Notes under the pieces: model-generated
Databases searched by the model: none
Seen by the model: only the letters and a program-made list of their open reading frames with translations
What the model was told of the DNA's origin: nothing
From: Halomarina pelagica
GTDB taxonomy: Archaea; Halobacteriota; Halobacteria; Halobacteriales; Haloarculaceae
DNA: 64,000 nt
Direction of reading: 5' to 3'
NCBI RefSeq assembly: GCF_024228315.1
Contig: NZ_CP100457.1
Location: 62,001-126,000, forward strand
Position numbers and translations under genes: made by a program
In this document: one piece after another, positions 9,434-17,267 of the stretch
Layout: each line of letters opens with the position of its first letter
Numbering within the stretch: the first letter of the stretch is position 1

Positions 9434-9734
9434 CACCAGCACCCGATTTTCTGACGTCTTCGTTTAATATTGATATGAGACGACGAGTAGCTACACCGCT
9501 CACTGAACAGCCAATTTCCGAAGTTTGACGTGAAACTATCCTATGAGAAGAGTTCGGTGACACCCTCGGATCTAGCCTCTAACGAGGTGACCATCGGTGC
9601 TAGTATTCGAGATTCCCTGAAACCGTTCTGCACCAATCGCTACTGCTGGTTCTACTTCCTGGAACTCACAATTCGAAAACAGAGCGTGGTGGAGCGCTGT
9701 CGTTACGATCCTCCGTCGCTACGTACTGTGTCCA
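9434..9734. other. Intergenic stretch, nothing recognised
   Basis: About 300 bases lie between convergent genes. Short AT-rich runs (gtttaatattgatatgag near 9463) could end or start transcripts, but no gene, repeat or hairpin is clear. Confidence 0.4.
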
Positions 9735-10058
9735 CTACTCATCTGGTGTGACTGGGCCCTTGTAGCGCGAGCGAATCGTGTCGCCATCCCGCCACTGCCA
9801 GTAGTAGTAGCGGTTGTCGTTGATCTCCTTGATCGTGATCGTCGCCTTTGCGGGGACGTCAGCAGGGAGGTCCTCCGGACGGTCATCGATCTCGACATTC
9901 TCGACTTCCTCGGCAAGATGGGCCTCCCGCTCTCTGTACTCAGCGAGTTCCTCGGCATACCCAGCAATGTCTCGGAGGAGTTCGGGTGAACCCTCGTCAA
10001 GCGTGTCACGGACGTCGGGAGGAAGTTCTGAGGGCGGCGTTGGTGGCTCGGAGGACAT
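9735..10058 (-). CDS. Small DUF6788-like protein
   Basis: A 107-residue protein. It has a Pro-rich acidic N-terminus, a helical stretch rich in Glu and Leu (about residues 28-52, a probable short coiled coil), and a C-terminal hairpin KEINDNRYYYWQWRDGD then SRYKGPV. The tyrosine-rich hairpin ending in a K/R-S-x-Y-x-G turn is typical of DUF6788-type proteins on haloarchaeal and bacterial mobile elements; their function is unknown. A long inverted repeat begins 16 bases before its start codon and overlaps where the promoter should be. The protein may therefore bind that repeat or be controlled through it (inference). Confidence 0.72.
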   Translation of the reverse strand: MSSEPPTPPSELPPDVRDTLDEGSPELLRDIAGYAEELAEYREREAHLAEEVENVEIDDRPEDLPADVPAKATITIKEINDNRYYYWQWRDGDTIRSRYKGPVTPDE

Positions 10059-10073
10059 GAGTCGCTGCTCGTA

Positions 10074-10114
10074 TTAACCAACATAGACGCCATTAGCATA
10101 GTGTTGTTGGTTAA
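10074..10114. repeat. Long inverted repeat, copy 1 of 4
   Basis: Arms TTAACCAACA (10074-10083) and TGTTGGTTAA (10105-10114) match perfectly around a 21-bp spacer; including the flanking A/T, the match is 11 bp. The same arms recur near 23.2, 29.2 and 37.8 kb with spacers of 20-22 bp and unrelated spacer sequence. Here it covers the promoter of the DUF6788-like gene. It could be an operator or a recombinase site. Confidence 0.85.
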
Positions 10115-10179
10115 TCCTTGTGGTCTTCCCTGCTCTCTACCAACTCACCCGGCGGACTCTACCGCCACTCGAAACCAGA

Positions 10180-10632
10180 TTATGGCGGGTTCGAGCTACT
10201 ATTGAGTCGGTCCGGGTCGTCACTCTCGTAGGCGACTCGCCACAGTTTGTGGACGGCACGGGTGACGAGCGAGACTTCTCTGACACGGATACAGGATGGT
10301 TCGGCATCGGCAGTCCTCGCATCAGGTGGCGGATGGAAATGCCAGTCAGGAGAATGGGGGTTCGGATGTCGATCGAACCGCCAGTTCACGTCTGCGCTGT
10401 CGACGTAGTGAAACGAGTAGTTGTCTAGCGTACTCCATTGAATGTCGAACCGCGCTGTGTCAGCGGCATCGAGTCCATCAGTCAGCTCGATCCGCAGTTC
10501 CGTTGGGTCAATGGGATCGTCATACCCGGTCTCTGCAACCAGCGGTTCGAGGGCGAGCCAGAGGGTGCGAATGCGCTGAAGCGCTGGGAGATAGATCGTC
10601 CCAAAATCTCCGGCTCGATCGGTAGCCGTCAT
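10180..10632 (-). CDS. TumE-like toxin of a toxin-antitoxin pair
   Basis: A 150-residue protein from ATG 10632, which overlaps the stop of the upstream HTH gene (ATGA). The central part carries the TumE/DUF6516 signature: strands FDIQWSTLDNYSFHYVD, then WRFDRHPNPHSPDWHFHPPP with several conserved His, then a helix resembling the family's C-terminal one. TumE proteins are predicted toxins paired with an HTH antitoxin. The N-terminal helical region (about residues 10-35) is longer than in the minimal toxin near 47.1 kb. Order is HTH first, toxin second, presumably translationally coupled. The family call rests on the His pattern, so it is moderate. Confidence 0.62.
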   Translation of the reverse strand: MTATDRAGDFGTIYLPALQRIRTLWLALEPLVAETGYDDPIDPTELRIELTDGLDAADTARFDIQWSTLDNYSFHYVDSADVNWRFDRHPNPHSPDWHFHPPPDARTADAEPSCIRVREVSLVTRAVHKLWRVAYESDDPDRLNSSSNPP

Positions 10633-11147
10633 GCAGCAAGTTGTTCGCTGGCTTCGTCGTAGGCAAGTGCCGCCTGCGCGACGGCAAGGTTCTGCCGCGT
10701 CGTCTTCCACGCAGTAACGTCGTCCCATTCCTCACGCGCTTCGTTCGGTAGTTGCCGGGCCAACTCTTCGGGAGAGAGCGCATCGTATCGTTTCTCGTAC
10801 TCGCGGATCTCGGCCTTCATCTGCCTGATTCCCTCGAGGAGGTCGTCGCGAGTGGCTTGGGTTCGAAGTTCCCGAATCCGCGTCATCAGCACGCGATCGT
10901 CGTCACGCCTGTAGAGTGTCGTGCGGCCATCCTGTGTGGTCGTCGCGAACCCCGTTGTGACGAGTGCGTTGAGATGACGGCGAGCGGTTGGCTCGCTGAC
11001 GAGCGCACGCTCGGCGATCTCGGCTGCGGATTGGCCGTCGTGTGTCTGCTCGAGAATTTCGTAGATGCGTTCGAACGGTGTCGTCTCAGCTTTCCACTCC
11101 TCGGTGACGCGCTCGTTGATATCATCCCAGGTTTCATCCTCCGTCAT
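10629..11147 (-). CDS. Winged-HTH protein (DUF7342 type), probable antitoxin or regulator
   Basis: A 172-residue protein from ATG 11147 (MTEDETWDDINERV). A winged helix spans about residues 25-90, with QSAAEIAERALVSEPTARRHLNALVTTGF as helix-turn-helix and an RTTLYRRDDD wing. A charged coiled-coil-like helix (95-140) and an Ala-rich C-terminus follow. Haloarchaeal DUF7342 proteins have this architecture and often precede TumE-like genes, as here. An AT-rich imperfect palindrome at 11173-11197 (aaataatttc, ctga, gaaaaatattt) overlaps the likely TATA element, so autorepression is plausible. Confidence 0.75.
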   Translation of the reverse strand: MTEDETWDDINERVTEEWKAETTPFERIYEILEQTHDGQSAAEIAERALVSEPTARRHLNALVTTGFATTTQDGRTTLYRRDDDRVLMTRIRELRTQATRDDLLEGIRQMKAEIREYEKRYDALSPEELARQLPNEAREEWDDVTAWKTTRQNLAVAQAALAYDEASEQLAA

Positions 11148-11397
11148 GGGAGGCTGTACGACGCAGAAGCACAAATAATTTCCTGAGAAAAATATTTCTA
11201 TCTGCCAATCGAGATAGGTCTCACTAGTTCTGATCGTGCTGTTTCGTCCATTCGCCGGGAGATGATGCGGAACTGCCAGTGGGTTTAGTTTCTCGCGCTG
11301 GAATACAGCTACCAACAGCTAAATTCGGAATCAAAGGCTGTAATTGTACCTTTTGAAGCAGCCCGAGAGTATCTATGTCTATTTCGATTCTGTTCTC
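11148..11397. other. Spacer between two leftward TA operons
   Basis: This stretch holds the promoter of the DUF7342/TumE pair, with the AT-rich imperfect palindrome at 11173-11197. A second small repeat, TATCT / AGATA, lies near 11199-11216. No coding frame is supported. Confidence 0.4.
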
Positions 11398-11946
11398 TCA
11401 CTCGATTTGCGCTTCCATGTATTCAAGGGCCGTCCAGAGGGCTATGACACGGATTCGTCCTTCGTAGTACGTATTCTCAATCACGCCAGCAATTGCTCGT
11501 TCAGCGTTCCGGTCATCCATCAGGATCCCGACGGAGTCATGCGGCGTCGAACCGAGGAGCATTACGGCAACAGCTGGCAGCTCCGAATCTGTCTTCCGTA
11601 GTTCATCGGGATTTGTTTGCTCGAACGTTGCCAGCCGTTGGTGAACCCGATCCATGACTTGACCAGCTCGTGGTCCATCATGAACCCGAACACCGGGTTG
11701 GATGTCGCCCACGAGGGTAATCCAGTCTGCTGTGTCTGCTCGGTCGACCCAGTCGATACTAATGTAGCCGCGCTGTTCGGTGAGTTCTTCAACAACTCCA
11801 GGACTCAAATAGAGGTCTCGATCTTCGGTTTGAACGTACTGAATGAACGTTTGATACGAATCACTTTCCGTTCCACCGATTGTTCGAAGGAAACTCGTAT
11901 CGAGGAGGAGCGCCGTCGGAAACGGCGTCGGATGCTCCTCACGCAT
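11398..11946 (-). CDS. PIN-domain ribonuclease, probable toxin
   Basis: A 182-residue protein from ATG 11946, whose start overlaps the upstream HTH gene by 8 bp. PIN motifs are visible: ALLLDTSFLRTIGG (first Asp), LYLSPGVVEELTEQ (Glu), and GILMDDRNAERAIAG (paired Asp). PIN domains are magnesium-dependent RNases and form the toxic half of many type II toxin-antitoxin pairs. It is longer than typical VapC (about 130 residues), with an extra middle helical region (about 75-125). Coupling to an HTH partner with an operator supports the TA reading. The RNA target is unknown. Confidence 0.75.
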   Translation of the reverse strand: MREEHPTPFPTALLLDTSFLRTIGGTESDSYQTFIQYVQTEDRDLYLSPGVVEELTEQRGYISIDWVDRADTADWITLVGDIQPGVRVHDGPRAGQVMDRVHQRLATFEQTNPDELRKTDSELPAVAVMLLGSTPHDSVGILMDDRNAERAIAGVIENTYYEGRIRVIALWTALEYMEAQIE

Positions 11947-12568
11947 CGGCGCGCTGGTACGGTGCCTGTTCGATCGCCCGGTCATGCACGTCGACGCGAA
12001 ACGTGACGTCATCGAGCGTCGGATCGGACGCTTTCACCACGGCGATGATCCGCTCGATCACCTGCGTGACCGCAATCGCCTCAACCGCAGGAACGCCGAG
12101 ATCGGCAGCAACGCCACGGCGCGTTGTTTCCCCCGTGAGGTACTCAAGTGTCGCCATGACTGCGGGCGCGAGTGCCGCCTTCCCGTGACGGTCGATGAAC
12201 AGGTCGAGATCGTCGTCAACGCTCGTCGCCCCATACACGGCAATGAGAACGGGGCCGAGTTCGATGGTCGTTTCATCCGTCCAGTTACCGCTCACGGGCT
12301 CAGCCCGCCAGAGTGACGACCCATCTTCATACCGGTCGAGTTCCTCCGCGATGCCCAATTCGGCTAGTGTGTTGGCGTACTTGTAGGCAGTACTCTTCGA
12401 GAAGCCCTGCCGCTCACGGACAGCGGTGACTGTCGTTGGGGAGTTGATCAGCAGATCGGTGTAAAACCGCGCGAGTTCGGGGGTTCCCAACAGCTCTTGG
12501 ATGACGAAAAACCGGTGGGCGGTGTGTCCTGCGTCCGGCGGTTGGATGGACGTTGGCGCGCGCGACAT
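11939..12568 (-). CDS. HTH regulator (DUF7437 type), probable antitoxin of the PIN gene
   Basis: A 209-residue protein. A winged helix lies at about 35-95: TVTAVRERQGFSKSTAYKY as helix-turn-helix and a YEDGSSLWRAEP wing. A larger C-terminal domain with ELGPVLIAVYGA and a long Ala/Val helix follows, as in the haloarchaeal DUF7437 family. It is the first gene of a two-gene operon whose second gene encodes a PIN nuclease. A perfect 7-bp inverted repeat ends only 3 bases before its ATG, so it most likely represses its own transcript. Confidence 0.75.
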   Translation of the reverse strand: MSRAPTSIQPPDAGHTAHRFFVIQELLGTPELARFYTDLLINSPTTVTAVRERQGFSKSTAYKYANTLAELGIAEELDRYEDGSSLWRAEPVSGNWTDETTIELGPVLIAVYGATSVDDDLDLFIDRHGKAALAPAVMATLEYLTGETTRRGVAADLGVPAVEAIAVTQVIERIIAVVKASDPTLDDVTFRVDVHDRAIEQAPYQRADA

Positions 12569-12571
12569 AGT

Positions 12572-12591
12572 CCATAGTACGCGAACTATGG
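12572..12591 (-). promoter_or_regulatory. Operator palindrome of the DUF7437-PIN operon
   Basis: Perfect arms CCATAGT (12572-12578) and ACTATGG (12585-12591) lie around a 6-bp centre, immediately upstream of the start codon at 12568. Part of the half-site (catagt) is repeated at 12566-12571. Position and symmetry fit a dimeric HTH autorepressor site. Confidence 0.65.
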
Positions 12592-12749
12592 TCTAAAGCG
12601 TTTCGGGCTACGATCGAGACAGCCTTTCGTGTATTCGTACGTTCGCGGGTTAGCATGGGGTGTTGTGAGAGAACAAATTAGAAATATACGTTTAGCTGGC
12701 TCTGTTGAAATCCTCTGAAGGTTACAGGTTCAGTCAGTAGTGTGAGCGG

Positions 12750-13571
12750 ATGCAGGCCCTCCCGAGGTCACGATTGCTCCGGTTCGTTGAGCAGGGATTT
12801 CACTTGGCTCGACGAGCTGTCGCTCGCTACTCTTCGAAGTTCTCGAAACGACGGTACACACTCCACCAGCACATTGTCTTGCTCTGCCCCAAGGTTCGGA
12901 AGAATGCGACGTACCGGACGCTTCTCGACGAACGTATCGAAATGCCCCGGATACGGAGAGCAATTGAACTTGAGAAACTCCCTTCTCCTTTGACGTTGTG
13001 TAAGGCGTTCAATCGGCTCGATATGGCGGTTTGGCGTGTCCTGCTCCACCTCTCGGTCGCACTCCTTCCGACCAACGGTGTCGTCAGTATCGATGCATCC
13101 GGTTTCGACCGTAGTCGCGCCTCAAAACACTACACAAAGCGAGCGAGGTTGACGATTCAGCGGTTGAAAGTCACACTTCTCGTGGACACGAGAGCGAATG
13201 CTATCCTCGATCTCCACGTTACGACAATCAGAAAACACGGCTCAAAGACCGCACCGTCGCTCATCAAGCGGAACACCGGTAAGGTGGCGATTTTCTTCGG
13301 TGACAAGGGATACGACGACCAGAAGATTCGGGCGTTAGCCCGTGAGGAGAACCTTCGCCCGCTTATCAAACATCAAGAGTTCTTGTCACTTCATAAGGCG
13401 TGGAATGCTCGGCTGGATGCTGGTCCCTACGGTCAGCGCAGTCAGAACGAGACCGTAAACTCCCGCCTCAAACTGAAATTCGGGGCATTCGTCCGCTCAC
13501 GGCGTTGGTGGAAACAGTTTCGAGAACTCACCATCGCCTGTTTCACTCATAATATCGACCGATCACTCTAA
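12750..13571 (+). CDS. IS5-family transposase (DDE)
   Basis: A 273-residue transposase. DDE-type catalytic positions are seen as VVSIDASGFDRS (first Asp), FFGDKGYDD (second Asp), and QNETVNSRLKLKFGAF (Glu). The N-terminus is basic and helical for DNA binding, and the C-terminus ends in FTHNIDRSL, as in haloarchaeal IS5-group enzymes. It starts 52 bp inside the left inverted repeat, the usual arrangement. The frame is complete with no stop or shift, so it is probably active. Confidence 0.92.
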   Translation: MQALPRSRLLRFVEQGFHLARRAVARYSSKFSKRRYTLHQHIVLLCPKVRKNATYRTLLDERIEMPRIRRAIELEKLPSPLTLCKAFNRLDMAVWRVLLHLSVALLPTNGVVSIDASGFDRSRASKHYTKRARLTIQRLKVTLLVDTRANAILDLHVTTIRKHGSKTAPSLIKRNTGKVAIFFGDKGYDDQKIRALAREENLRPLIKHQEFLSLHKAWNARLDAGPYGQRSQNETVNSRLKLKFGAFVRSRRWWKQFRELTIACFTHNIDRSL

Positions 13572-13680
13572 TTGGTAGATGCAGAGCGTCTATCCTTCAC
13601 CCTGTATCACTATCCCTGAAAAGAGAGCAATAGGAAAGAGAATGGCATATCTCCGTCCGCTGCTGGTGGTGAACAGTCCG

Positions 13681-14187
13681 TTAGCCTACGAACAGCCGGA
13701 TATCATCCGCGACATCGCCCTCTTGTTCGGGAGGAACCTCGTTGAACCAACCAATGTCTTGAATGTCCTCCTCCTTGAGTGTCTGTTCATCAGCAACGGG
13801 CCTTCCCTCTACGGGAACCGCTCGAACAACGACGTTATAGATGCTGTTTTGTCGGTTCTCTTCTCCCTCAGGGCTAAGTTCGATGTGGCGGACGCGTTCC
13901 GGGCGGGCAAGTTGTACTGTCGCACCTGTTACTTTCTCCACCCCACGCTGACCGATATCTGTCCAATTCTCATCGGGTTCGACGGTGAAGGCAGTTAAAG
14001 TCCACCCGTGAGACCCGTCGTTCATTAACAGGACTTCCCCCTCGTCATTGGTAACGCCGACTGCGACATGGCTATCCAAGTTTTCGCGGGCCGCTTCAAA
14101 CTCCTTTTTGTCGATGATGTGTGTCTCCTCAAGGAAGGTAACGCCCTCGTGACTACGAAGGCTTTCAGGGTCGAACAGGGTTTCCAC
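13681..14187 (-). CDS. Nudix-like protein carried inside the IS, degenerate active site
   Basis: A 168-residue protein from GTG 14187. The fold resembles haloarchaeal Nudix proteins: an acidic N-terminal helix, then AVGVTNDEGEVLLMND, a WTLTAFTVEP strand and a late GWFNEVPPE segment. Where the Nudix box should read RExxEExG it has GQRGVEKVTGATV, so the key acidic metal ligands are largely missing. It may bind a nucleotide without hydrolysis, or be decaying. It lies wholly between the transposase and the right inverted repeat, transcribed in the opposite direction. The frame is intact over 168 codons, which argues for selection or recent capture. Confidence 0.68.
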   Translation of the reverse strand: METLFDPESLRSHEGVTFLEETHIIDKKEFEAARENLDSHVAVGVTNDEGEVLLMNDGSHGWTLTAFTVEPDENWTDIGQRGVEKVTGATVQLARPERVRHIELSPEGEENRQNSIYNVVVRAVPVEGRPVADEQTLKEEDIQDIGWFNEVPPEQEGDVADDIRLFVG

Positions 14188-14378
14188 CAGAGATGCTTAT
14201 TCGATAACCTACAAAAACCCATCTGCTTCCTCGCTGTACTCTTCCCTGCAAACGGCGGGCGAGCCAGCCCCGAATTGAGTGATACTGCACGGAAATCGAA
14301 CGATACGCACAGTCGATTACTGGGTATTTCACCGAGTATAATGTCTAAGTAATAGGATTTCAACAGAACCGTTTAGCT

Positions 14379-14704
14379 AAAATTTAGAAAGCACCGAAAT
14401 TATTTAGTGAGGACCACTGTAAGTGATACTATGGCATGCTGTAGCCAAAATCGAATGAGGGGAGTGAGCTCTCTCCGTGACCACTGTGGTCTTTATCTTG
14501 CCATGCACAGCAGTCAACCGAATTTTCGGCACTCACCCCCCACCCCAATCCCCTCCCCAGCTACGACGATCCCTCGACGAGTCAGGTTACACACTAGTCC
14601 CCATTCAACGATGTTCGGCAGCCATCGACAGACGAACTACCCCCCGGCGTCTCGTCGAGGGCTGTCCGGGTGTGGGACGAATCGCAGCCATACGAGGGTG
14701 CTCG
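14379..14704 (+). other. Candidate transfer origin (oriT) upstream of the relaxase operon
   Basis: This 326-base non-coding stretch precedes the RHH-relaxase operon. A perfect 11-bp inverted repeat CCCTCGACGAG (14571-14581) / CTCGTCGAGGG (14651-14661) and a tight palindrome GACCACTGTGGTC (14479-14491) are present. GACCACTGT also occurs once upstream, near 14405. oriT regions commonly sit directly 5' of relaxase genes and contain such repeats. No nick site can be assigned from sequence. Confidence 0.45.
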
Positions 14705-15184
14705 ATGGCACGTGATGCCCCCCTCACCCTGTACGTCGAACAGGAGACGAAAGACCAGCTCCACCGGGAGGCCGACGACCGCGGGCTCTCCCTCTCTGCC
14801 TACTGTCACCAGCTGCTTGACCAGGCACGCAAGGAGGACGCACAGGAGGAGCTCGCCGAGGAATTGAACGCCGAACAGCGGCTTCGCGAGATCGCGACGA
14901 CCGCCACCGAGGAACTCCAGCAGACTGCCGCCGATATCCGAGATATGAATGCAAAGCTCGGCGTCTATGCCGTCGCCAACTGGGAACTGTTGAAGCAGGA
15001 GCATCCCGATTCGCTGCGTCAAGAGGCACTGCGAACAGGCCGTCGTCGACTCCGAACTCCGCTCGGTGACCACTCCGTCGACGTCGACCCTGATCCCACC
15101 ACAGATACCCCCGACAGCAATGCAGGTAGAGACACCGACGAGAGTACCACTGGAGACGACAACGTCTTCGATCGCCTAGAGTGA
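14705..15184 (+). CDS. Ribbon-helix-helix mobilization accessory protein (MobC-like)
   Basis: A 159-residue protein from ATG 14705. The N-terminus LTLYVEQETKDQLHREADDRG followed by SLSAYCHQLLDQAR is a ribbon-helix-helix DNA-binding motif. A long Glu-rich helical stretch (about 50-100) that could be a coiled coil follows, then a disordered Asp/Thr-rich tail. RHH proteins encoded just before a relaxase usually bind oriT and help relaxosome assembly. The stop codon touches the relaxase start (GTG at 15181, ATG at 15187), so the genes are probably translationally coupled. A plain transcriptional repressor is the alternative. Confidence 0.75.
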   Translation: MARDAPLTLYVEQETKDQLHREADDRGLSLSAYCHQLLDQARKEDAQEELAEELNAEQRLREIATTATEELQQTAADIRDMNAKLGVYAVANWELLKQEHPDSLRQEALRTGRRRLRTPLGDHSVDVDPDPTTDTPDSNAGRDTDESTTGDDNVFDRLE

Positions 15185-15186
15185 GT

Positions 15187-15705
15187 ATGGCTGCAGTACT
15201 GCAAACGACATACCGCGACGGCCGCGATGCGTCACGATTACTCGCGTATATCGAGCGCGACACCGCCCTCCGAAACCGGTTCGGCGACGCAATGTCTGAT
15301 CGTGACGTCCGAGCGTTCATCGAGAAGAGCAGACGCCACATGTTCGAGCGCGATATGATCCTATCCCCCGAGAACGGGCATCAGCTATCGAACGAGGAGT
15401 TTTCGCTCCATACCCGCCAAATCATGGGCGAGTTCCTCGAAGATCGTCCGACTGTCGACTACTGCTATGCGGTCCATCGCGACACTGACCACCCGCATGT
15501 CCACGTTGCGCTCACCGGCGAGCGTCGAGACTTGTACATGGACCGTGAGGATATCAGAGACGTCCGCGCGCTCACAAACGAACGGATGGTCGAACAACAC
15601 CGTGCACGTACCCAGGCACTCGACCAGGCGGTCACTCAGGCACAGGAGGACGAGCAGGAACAGGCGCACGATCGGGAGCGGGATCGCGATGGGTGGTCGC
15701 GATGA
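15187..15705 (+). CDS. HUH relaxase, VirD2-like, minimal size
   Basis: A 172-residue protein. The signature is HRDTDHPHVHV at about 97-107, the His triad of HUH relaxases (motif III). Upstream, RHMFERDMILSPENG matches the (I/V)-x-SPE motif of VirD2-type relaxases, and LLAYIERD (about 18-25) resembles their YIxR segment; Tyr21 is the best candidate nucleophile. The enzyme should nick oriT and lead DNA to the coupling protein. It lacks the long C-terminal domain of most relaxases, and its tail (130-172) is just a charged helix. Its stop overlaps the coupling-protein ATG. A GTG at 15181 is an alternative start. Confidence 0.82.
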   Translation: MAAVLQTTYRDGRDASRLLAYIERDTALRNRFGDAMSDRDVRAFIEKSRRHMFERDMILSPENGHQLSNEEFSLHTRQIMGEFLEDRPTVDYCYAVHRDTDHPHVHVALTGERRDLYMDREDIRDVRALTNERMVEQHRARTQALDQAVTQAQEDEQEQAHDRERDRDGWSR

Positions 15706-17267
15706 ACGTCCTCTCGACTGTAATCGCCTCCGTCACGCTCCTGGTACTCGTCGGTGCTGCCATCGAGTTCTTCTTCCGGATACGAGTACTCGCATGGCCA
15801 CGCCGGTGGCTGCATACGGCTGAACAAAGTATCGGGAAGCTACATCGATTCGCTATCTACCCGATCGTTCTCGTCGTCTCGACGCTGCTGTTTCTCGGCG
15901 GCGGACTCCTCGGCGAGTTCGTCGTCGGTCTCACGGGATTGACGCTCCCGTTCATCGCGAGTGGAGTCGCAGTGAAGCGTCGAGTGAGACGGAAGCTCAC
16001 TGAACGTGCGGCCAGGAAAGCCGATGAAATGGGATACCGACTTCCGATGGATGTCATTCGACAGAAGAACATCGGCTCGACCTATGGTGGCATCCTCGGG
16101 ATCTCCGACGAAGGGAGTATTCTCTGTCTCGGCGCGACGCGCTCCGGGAAGACAGAAGTCGGCAAGCACCTGCTTGCACAACTCCAGACCCAGCCGGATG
16201 AACCGATTGTTGTGTTCGACTACAAGACCGACTATCAGCAGTGCCTCAACGAGTGGGGCGCAGAAATCATCCGGCTTTCAGGGAGCGATTCGACGCACCG
16301 CTGGAACCTCTTTCGCGAGGCCGAAACCGAACGGGACTTCGACGAACTCGGACGGGCGCTGTTCCCCACCGATACCGGGAGCAGTCGAGGAAGTACGGAG
16401 TTCTTCTCGACGGCAGCGCGCCAGCTGTTCGTCGCGACGCTGAAGTACCTCGATCGGGAGGCAGCGGACGCGGGCAAGGTCCCGTCGAACGCGATGCTCG
16501 TTCGCTACTTCCAGCGAACGGACGCCAAGCAACTGTACGAGGATCTCACTTCGTACGAAGACCTCATTGGCGCCGCGTCGGCGATCGACCCCGATGCGTC
16601 GAAACAGGCCGCTGGTGTCTACGCAACGGTCCAGCAACGCGTCACGGACGTCTTTATCGACGATTTTGCGAAGAATGGTGAGTTCTCGATTCGAGAGTAT
16701 ATGGAGGATCCCCGCGGCCGAGTGCTGGTGCTTGACTTTCCGCAGCGATACGGGCAGGTCGTTACGCCCGTGTTCCGGTTTTTCCTCGACCGAGCGGCGA
16801 TGCACGCTCTCGCATCGCCGCAACGAGGTGGGTACTTCATTCTCGACGAAGTCGCACGAATTCCTGGCCTTCGTCGCATTGGCGATCTGGTCAACACCGG
16901 TGCCGGGCAGAGGACACAGGTCATTCTGACGCTCCAGTCGGTGAGCCAGTTGTACGACAGCTACGGGAAAGACCGCGGGACGGCAATCCTCTCGGGGTTG
17001 GTCACATCGGTCATTCTCCGGCTCTCTGATCCCGAGAGCATCCGGTACGCCCGGGCAATCATCGGGACCGAATTCGAAGAGTACACTCAACACGTCGAGA
17101 AACGGCCGTCTGCACTTGGCGAGCATCAGGTCGAAACGAGGCGCGAAACGAGAGAACAGGAGGAGCACCCGTTCGCGAAGGGGGAGTTCACGACGTTCGA
17201 TCCTGGCGTTGGGGTGGTTGTCCGCCCCGACGGCTGGGCACACGGCTACATCCCCATGCTCAGATAG
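15702..17267 (+). CDS. Type IV coupling protein, VirD4/TraD-like ATPase
   Basis: A 521-residue protein from ATG 15702 (ATGA overlap with the relaxase stop). Two hydrophobic N-terminal segments (about 4-22 and 52-90) anchor it in the membrane. Walker A GATRSGKT is at about 144-151 and Walker B GGYFILDEVARIPG near 375-390, followed by the conserved LTLQSVSQL. These are VirD4/TraG-type hexameric ATPases that bring the relaxosome to a secretion channel. With the relaxase and RHH protein it forms a compact three-gene mobilization operon. No VirB4, VirB6 or other channel gene lies in the window, so the channel must be elsewhere or supplied in trans. Confidence 0.9.
   Translation: MNVLSTVIASVTLLVLVGAAIEFFFRIRVLAWPRRWLHTAEQSIGKLHRFAIYPIVLVVSTLLFLGGGLLGEFVVGLTGLTLPFIASGVAVKRRVRRKLTERAARKADEMGYRLPMDVIRQKNIGSTYGGILGISDEGSILCLGATRSGKTEVGKHLLAQLQTQPDEPIVVFDYKTDYQQCLNEWGAEIIRLSGSDSTHRWNLFREAETERDFDELGRALFPTDTGSSRGSTEFFSTAARQLFVATLKYLDREAADAGKVPSNAMLVRYFQRTDAKQLYEDLTSYEDLIGAASAIDPDASKQAAGVYATVQQRVTDVFIDDFAKNGEFSIREYMEDPRGRVLVLDFPQRYGQVVTPVFRFFLDRAAMHALASPQRGGYFILDEVARIPGLRRIGDLVNTGAGQRTQVILTLQSVSQLYDSYGKDRGTAILSGLVTSVILRLSDPESIRYARAIIGTEFEEYTQHVEKRPSALGEHQVETRRETREQEEHPFAKGEFTTFDPGVGVVVRPDGWAHGYIPMLR

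Larger units (their letters stand above)
12698..14370 (+). mobile_element. IS5-type insertion sequence with Nudix-like passenger gene
   Basis: The ends are inverted repeats: GGCTCTGTTGAAATCCT at 12698-12714, and GGTTCTGTTGAAATCCT read inward from 14370 (16 of 17 identical). The flanks carry a perfect 8-bp direct repeat GTTTAGCT at 12690-12697 and 14371-14378, a target-site duplication. The 1673-bp element holds a transposase (+) and a Nudix-like gene (-) converging inside it. IS5-type haloarchaeal elements are normally about 1.0 kb with only a transposase, so about 0.65 kb is extra. Intact ends, duplication and transposase suggest recent insertion. Confidence 0.88.

Noticed and set aside
16278-17243. 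A 321-codon frame on the minus strand opposite the coupling-protein gene
   Set aside because: It is a shadow of the VirD4-like gene with no motif, caused by high GC at third positions.
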